From Nonomuraea montanisoli (GTDB lineage: Bacteria > Actinomycetota > Actinomycetes > Streptosporangiales > Streptosporangiaceae): 64,000 nucleotides of DNA. A program made the translations under genes and the position numbers. This document shows positions 61,939 through 64,000 of this stretch, one piece after another. Every line of letters starts with the position of its first letter. The stretch's first letter is position 1. The notes beneath the pieces are model-generated. The model had not been told where the DNA came from and did no database searches. It saw only the letters and a program-made list of their open reading frames with translations. The stretch covers positions 248,001-312,000 of the forward strand of contig NZ_JABWGN010000001.1 in NCBI RefSeq assembly GCF_013363975.1, in the 5' to 3' direction.

Positions 61939-62616
61939 TCAGGGCTCGACGAGCCGCAACACGCCGTAGTTGTACCCGCGCCGGTTGTAGACGACGCACG
62001 GCTGCCCGCTCTCCTTGTCTCGGAACAGGTAGAAGTCGTGCCCGACCAGCTCCATCTCGAGGAGGGCCTGGTCGATGGTCATGGGCTCGGCTCGGTGGAA
62101 CTTCTCCCTCACGATGAGGGGGCCGTCACCTTCCATCTCGATGGGGACGATGTCGTCGTAGCGCCGGTCGTCGTACTGGGTGTCGTCGGGAAGCTCGCCG
62201 GTCTCGGGCTCGGGTGCCTCGGTGGCGAGCGGGGATGGGGCGGGTGCGAGATCCGCGGCGTCAGGGAGCGACGCGGTGAGCTCCGCCACGGAGGGCGGGC
62301 AGTGGTTGCCGTGGTGGACCTTGCGCCGGTCGGCGAGCCTGCGCAGGCGGCCTTCCAGCTTGTCCAGGGCGATGTCGAGGGCGGAGAAGCGGTCGTCGGC
62401 GGAGGCCTCGGCCCTGATGGCGGGCCCCCGGGAATGGATGGTCAGCTCGACGCGCTCGCGTTGCGCGGCGAGGCGCGGATTGCGCTCTTTCGACACCTCC
62501 ACGTCGACTCTGATCAGTTTGCTGTCGAGACGCTCGATCCTGGCCAGCTTGGTCGTCACTTGGTCGCGGAACCGATCACTCACTCCTGTGTGCCGGCCCT
62601 TGACGATGATGTCCAT
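61939..62616 (-). CDS. hpf: Long-form ribosome hibernation promoting factor
   Basis: 225 residues. The N-terminal RaiA/YfiA-type domain (1-100) starts MDIIVKGRHTGVSDRFRDQVTTKLARIERLD and contains DRFSALDIALDKLEGRLRRLADRRK. A disordered linker (about 105-165) leads to the C-terminal dimerising tail EKFHRAEPMTIDQALLEMELVGHDFYLFRDKESGQPCVVYNRRGYNYGVLRL. Long HPF alone forms 100S ribosome dimers in stationary or stressed cells. The start follows a GAAGGGGGG ribosome site. A 624-bp upstream region suggests complex control. Confidence 0.95.
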   Translation of the reverse strand: MDIIVKGRHTGVSDRFRDQVTTKLARIERLDSKLIRVDVEVSKERNPRLAAQRERVELTIHSRGPAIRAEASADDRFSALDIALDKLEGRLRRLADRRKVHHGNHCPPSVAELTASLPDAADLAPAPSPLATEAPEPETGELPDDTQYDDRRYDDIVPIEMEGDGPLIVREKFHRAEPMTIDQALLEMELVGHDFYLFRDKESGQPCVVYNRRGYNYGVLRLVEP

Positions 62617-63083
62617 GCAACAGCCCCCCTTCGCCTAACGACTGAGATAGAGCGCCCGGCGACGCGCCTGCCGGGCAGGGTCTTCTGTTTGCCTCCTGTT
62701 CACCGTTCCCCGCTTTCGGCCTTCCATCACCGGAGTTTCGGGCGGCACCCGTTCGGCCGACCTGGTCTTCGACCCCACATCCGCCTGCTGAGGGTTTCGC
62801 AGCTCTGATGCCACTACTGCCCTTCTCTTCTGACGAGGGACATCTGGACCCTCGGGAAGGCAGGACTTACCCCTAAGCCGCACCGTGATCGGTCGACAAA
62901 GAGTCGCCTTACGTGGACCGTTTCGCCTGCGGCTGGCATCGGCTAGCAGAGCCGGGACTCCCGGCTCTACGCAACCACGGACCCGAACGGGTGCCATGTC
63001 AGAACGCTATCCGGATCGGACCCGAATGTCAGCCTGGGGATTGCTCAAAGGATCACTTTCTGTGATTTTCGCTTGGTGTGACT

Positions 63084-63102
63084 CGGGGGAAAGTTGCCCC
63101 CG
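63084..63102. terminator. Small hairpin, possible comF terminator
   Basis: A 6-bp stem CGGGGG/CCCCCG around a 7-base loop AAAGTTG, ~140 bp downstream of the comF stop. The first three bases on its right side are TTT, on the plus strand; for comF (minus strand) no T-run follows, so confidence is low. Confidence 0.3.
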
Positions 63103-63173
63103 TTTAGGATCTCCCTACCTTTATGTACCTCATGATGATCTCTCTGAGCTGGCTCTCGTCCGCACAGGGGGTA

Positions 63174-63185
63174 GTCACATGTGAC
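63174..63185. promoter_or_regulatory. 12-bp perfect palindrome GTCACATGTGAC
   Basis: Isolated perfect palindrome followed at 63188 by the related CACACGTGAGC. It lies between comF (3' end) and the hpf upstream region. It could be a regulator binding site; nothing more is supported. Confidence 0.35.
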
Positions 63186-63240
63186 CCACACGTGAGCACT
63201 CCGCGCGGCCGGTCGTCACCCACGGTGACCTTCGGACATT

Positions 63241-64000
63241 TCAGGATCTTCGGCGTGTCGCGGCCACGGTCGCGGCGCACACCACGTCCGACCCCTGCTC
63301 CCGGAGCGCCCGGGCCGCCTCCGCCAGCGTGGCGCCGGTGGTCACCAGATCGTCCACGAGCACCACGGGTATGCCGGGCTTGGCGGGCGTCCGAAAGTTG
63401 TCCGTCCCGTGACCATGGAGGGTGAGCGGTGCCGGGGCCGCGGCGGCCGCCTTCGGCCCCTCCTCGCGTCCGGCGCCCCGCAGAGAGCCGGCCACGTTCG
63501 CGGCAACGCGTAGAGAGCTGGCCTGGTTCGCGGCGCGGCCGGTGACACGCAGGGAGCCCGCCAGGTTCGCGGCGCGTTCGGCCGCGTCGAGCCCCGCCTG
63601 GTCGGCCACGCGTCGTGCCGGTGTCAGGGCCCGCCACAGCACGGCCGGACGGCCGAGCCGCGTCAGGGCGTGGACGGCCAGCTCGGCGAGCCGCCCCATG
63701 GGGTCGTGGCCCCGCGAGCGCAGGGCGCGGCGGGCGCTCGGCACCGGCACGACCGCGAACGGGCCCTCGATCGGGCGGCCGGCCGCGAACGGGCCCTCGA
63801 TCGGGCGGCCGGCCGTGAGAGCCGAGGCCACGGTGAAGGCGAGCAACGCGGCCAGGGGGACCGCCAGGCCGGTCTGGGCGCGTTCCTTGTAGGCGATCAC
63901 GGCTCGCCGCAGCGGGCCTTCGTACCAGGTGGCGGACCAGCAAACCGGGAGCCCGGCGGGGCGCGGGGACGGTGTCCGGGCCGCCGGGGCGACGAGCGGC
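63241..64000 (-). CDS. ComF family phosphoribosyltransferase-like protein (5' end beyond window)
   Basis: The reverse strand is open from the edge to the stop at 63241, at least 253 residues. It includes PAGLPVCWSATWYEGPLRRAVIAYKERAQ, the usual ComF opening around the lone Cys, then FAVVPVPSARRALRSRGHDP and the PRPP-binding loop IPVVLVDDLVTTGATL. Members assist DNA uptake or purine salvage; in actinobacteria the role is untested. Two oddities: a perfect 30-bp tandem duplication (GRPIEGPFAA twice) early, and an Ala/Gly/Arg-rich insert of ~60 residues (SLRVTGRAANQASSLRVAANVAGSLRG) between the conserved blocks. A GTG at 63900 is an internal alternative start, but homology extends upstream of it. 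Confidence 0.85.
   Translation of the reverse strand, partial: PLVAPAARTPSPRPAGLPVCWSATWYEGPLRRAVIAYKERAQTGLAVPLAALLAFTVASALTAGRPIEGPFAAGRPIEGPFAVVPVPSARRALRSRGHDPMGRLAELAVHALTRLGRPAVLWRALTPARRVADQAGLDAAERAANLAGSLRVTGRAANQASSLRVAANVAGSLRGAGREEGPKAAAAAPAPLTLHGHGTDNFRTPAKPGIPVVLVDDLVTTGATLAEAARALREQGSDVVCAATVAATRRRS
63755..63814 (-). repeat. Perfect 30-bp tandem duplication inside comF
   Basis: Two identical 30-bp units (63755-63784 and 63785-63814), coding GRPIEGPFAA and GRPIEGPFA plus the next codon. Complete identity argues for recent slippage. Confidence 0.9.

Larger units (their letters stand above)
62617..63240. other. Long upstream region of hpf, no gene seen
   Basis: 624 bp. A 120-codon Arg-rich frame on the reverse strand (62635-62997) has no ribosome site or recognisable domain and is not called. 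The region holds a hairpin (63084-63102) and a perfect palindrome GTCACATGTGAC (63174-63185). It is less GC-rich than its surroundings (for example 63040-63080), consistent with promoters. No clear -35/-10 pair could be fixed. Confidence 0.55.

Noticed and set aside
62635-62997. 120-codon Arg-rich frame upstream of hpf
   Set aside because: No ribosome site, no domain, composition typical of random frames in this DNA.

Overview
The window is GC-rich actinobacterial chromosome, most likely from the Streptosporangiales (Nonomuraea-like). The basis is codon use, the smpB-ftsX-ftsE-prfB order, a one-piece tmRNA, a giant NAD-glutamate dehydrogenase, a long-form HPF and an Rv3235-like gene beside secA. 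About 50 protein genes and one RNA gene are supported. Genes are densely packed and many overlap by ATGA-type stop/start contacts. Family names come from recognition of motifs and protein sequence; no database search was run.

Layout. 0-6.5 kb: end of an acyl-CoA dehydrogenase gene, a Pro/Gly-rich membrane protein, an HtrA-like lipoprotein protease, a coupled lipoprotein/OmpA-domain pair and a secreted TAP-type hydrolase. 6.5-16.6 kb: an ATPase regulator without a visible DNA-binding domain, small membrane proteins, hydrolases, an acetyltransferase, a TrmO-like gene, three unknown membrane proteins around a dyad-rich divergent promoter region, and an erythromycin-esterase-like protein. 16.6-23 kb: tmRNA (ssrA), a penicillin-binding-protein-like lipoprotein that has lost all its catalytic motifs, smpB, ftsX, ftsE, a zinc-ribbon membrane peptide and prfB, so trans-translation RNA and protein sit together with the cell-division ABC system. 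24-29 kb: NAD-glutamate dehydrogenase. 29.5-35.4 kb: an ECF sigma factor with a very short zinc-binding anti-sigma partner, divergent from secreted DUF4142 and DUF1996 proteins; then a cytochrome-b-like membrane protein, a 61-codon linker ORF and a NuoF-like/ferredoxin fusion, which look like a transmembrane electron-transfer module. 35.5-45.8 kb: a Tat-exported berberine-bridge-type oxidase, acetoacetate-CoA ligase, a LysR regulator coupled to a leaderless class-A-beta-lactamase-like protein, an intact penicillin-binding protein, three HAD-fold proteins with atypical motif I, and small unknown proteins.

45.8-53.6 kb is a self-contained N-acetylglucosamine phosphotransferase locus: GH3 beta-N-acetylhexosaminidase lipoprotein, ptsI, ptsH, EIIA, EIIB, a SIS-domain probable glucosamine-6-phosphate deaminase, a DasR-like GntR regulator and EIIC. 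A 22-bp perfect palindrome lies in the regulator/deaminase divergent region and a related element with 21-bp-spaced direct repeats lies before EIIB. The inferred flow is: release amino sugar outside, import it phosphorylated, deaminate it inside, and repress when sugar phosphate is absent.

53.9-64 kb: an Rv3235-like gene, secA, an HGxxPAAW-type peptide, a TnpB-only IS200/IS605-type element with matching hairpin ends inserted just upstream of a YcaQ-type glycosylase gene, an orphan NarL-type response regulator, the ribosome hibernation factor and a ComF phosphoribosyltransferase that runs off the right edge.
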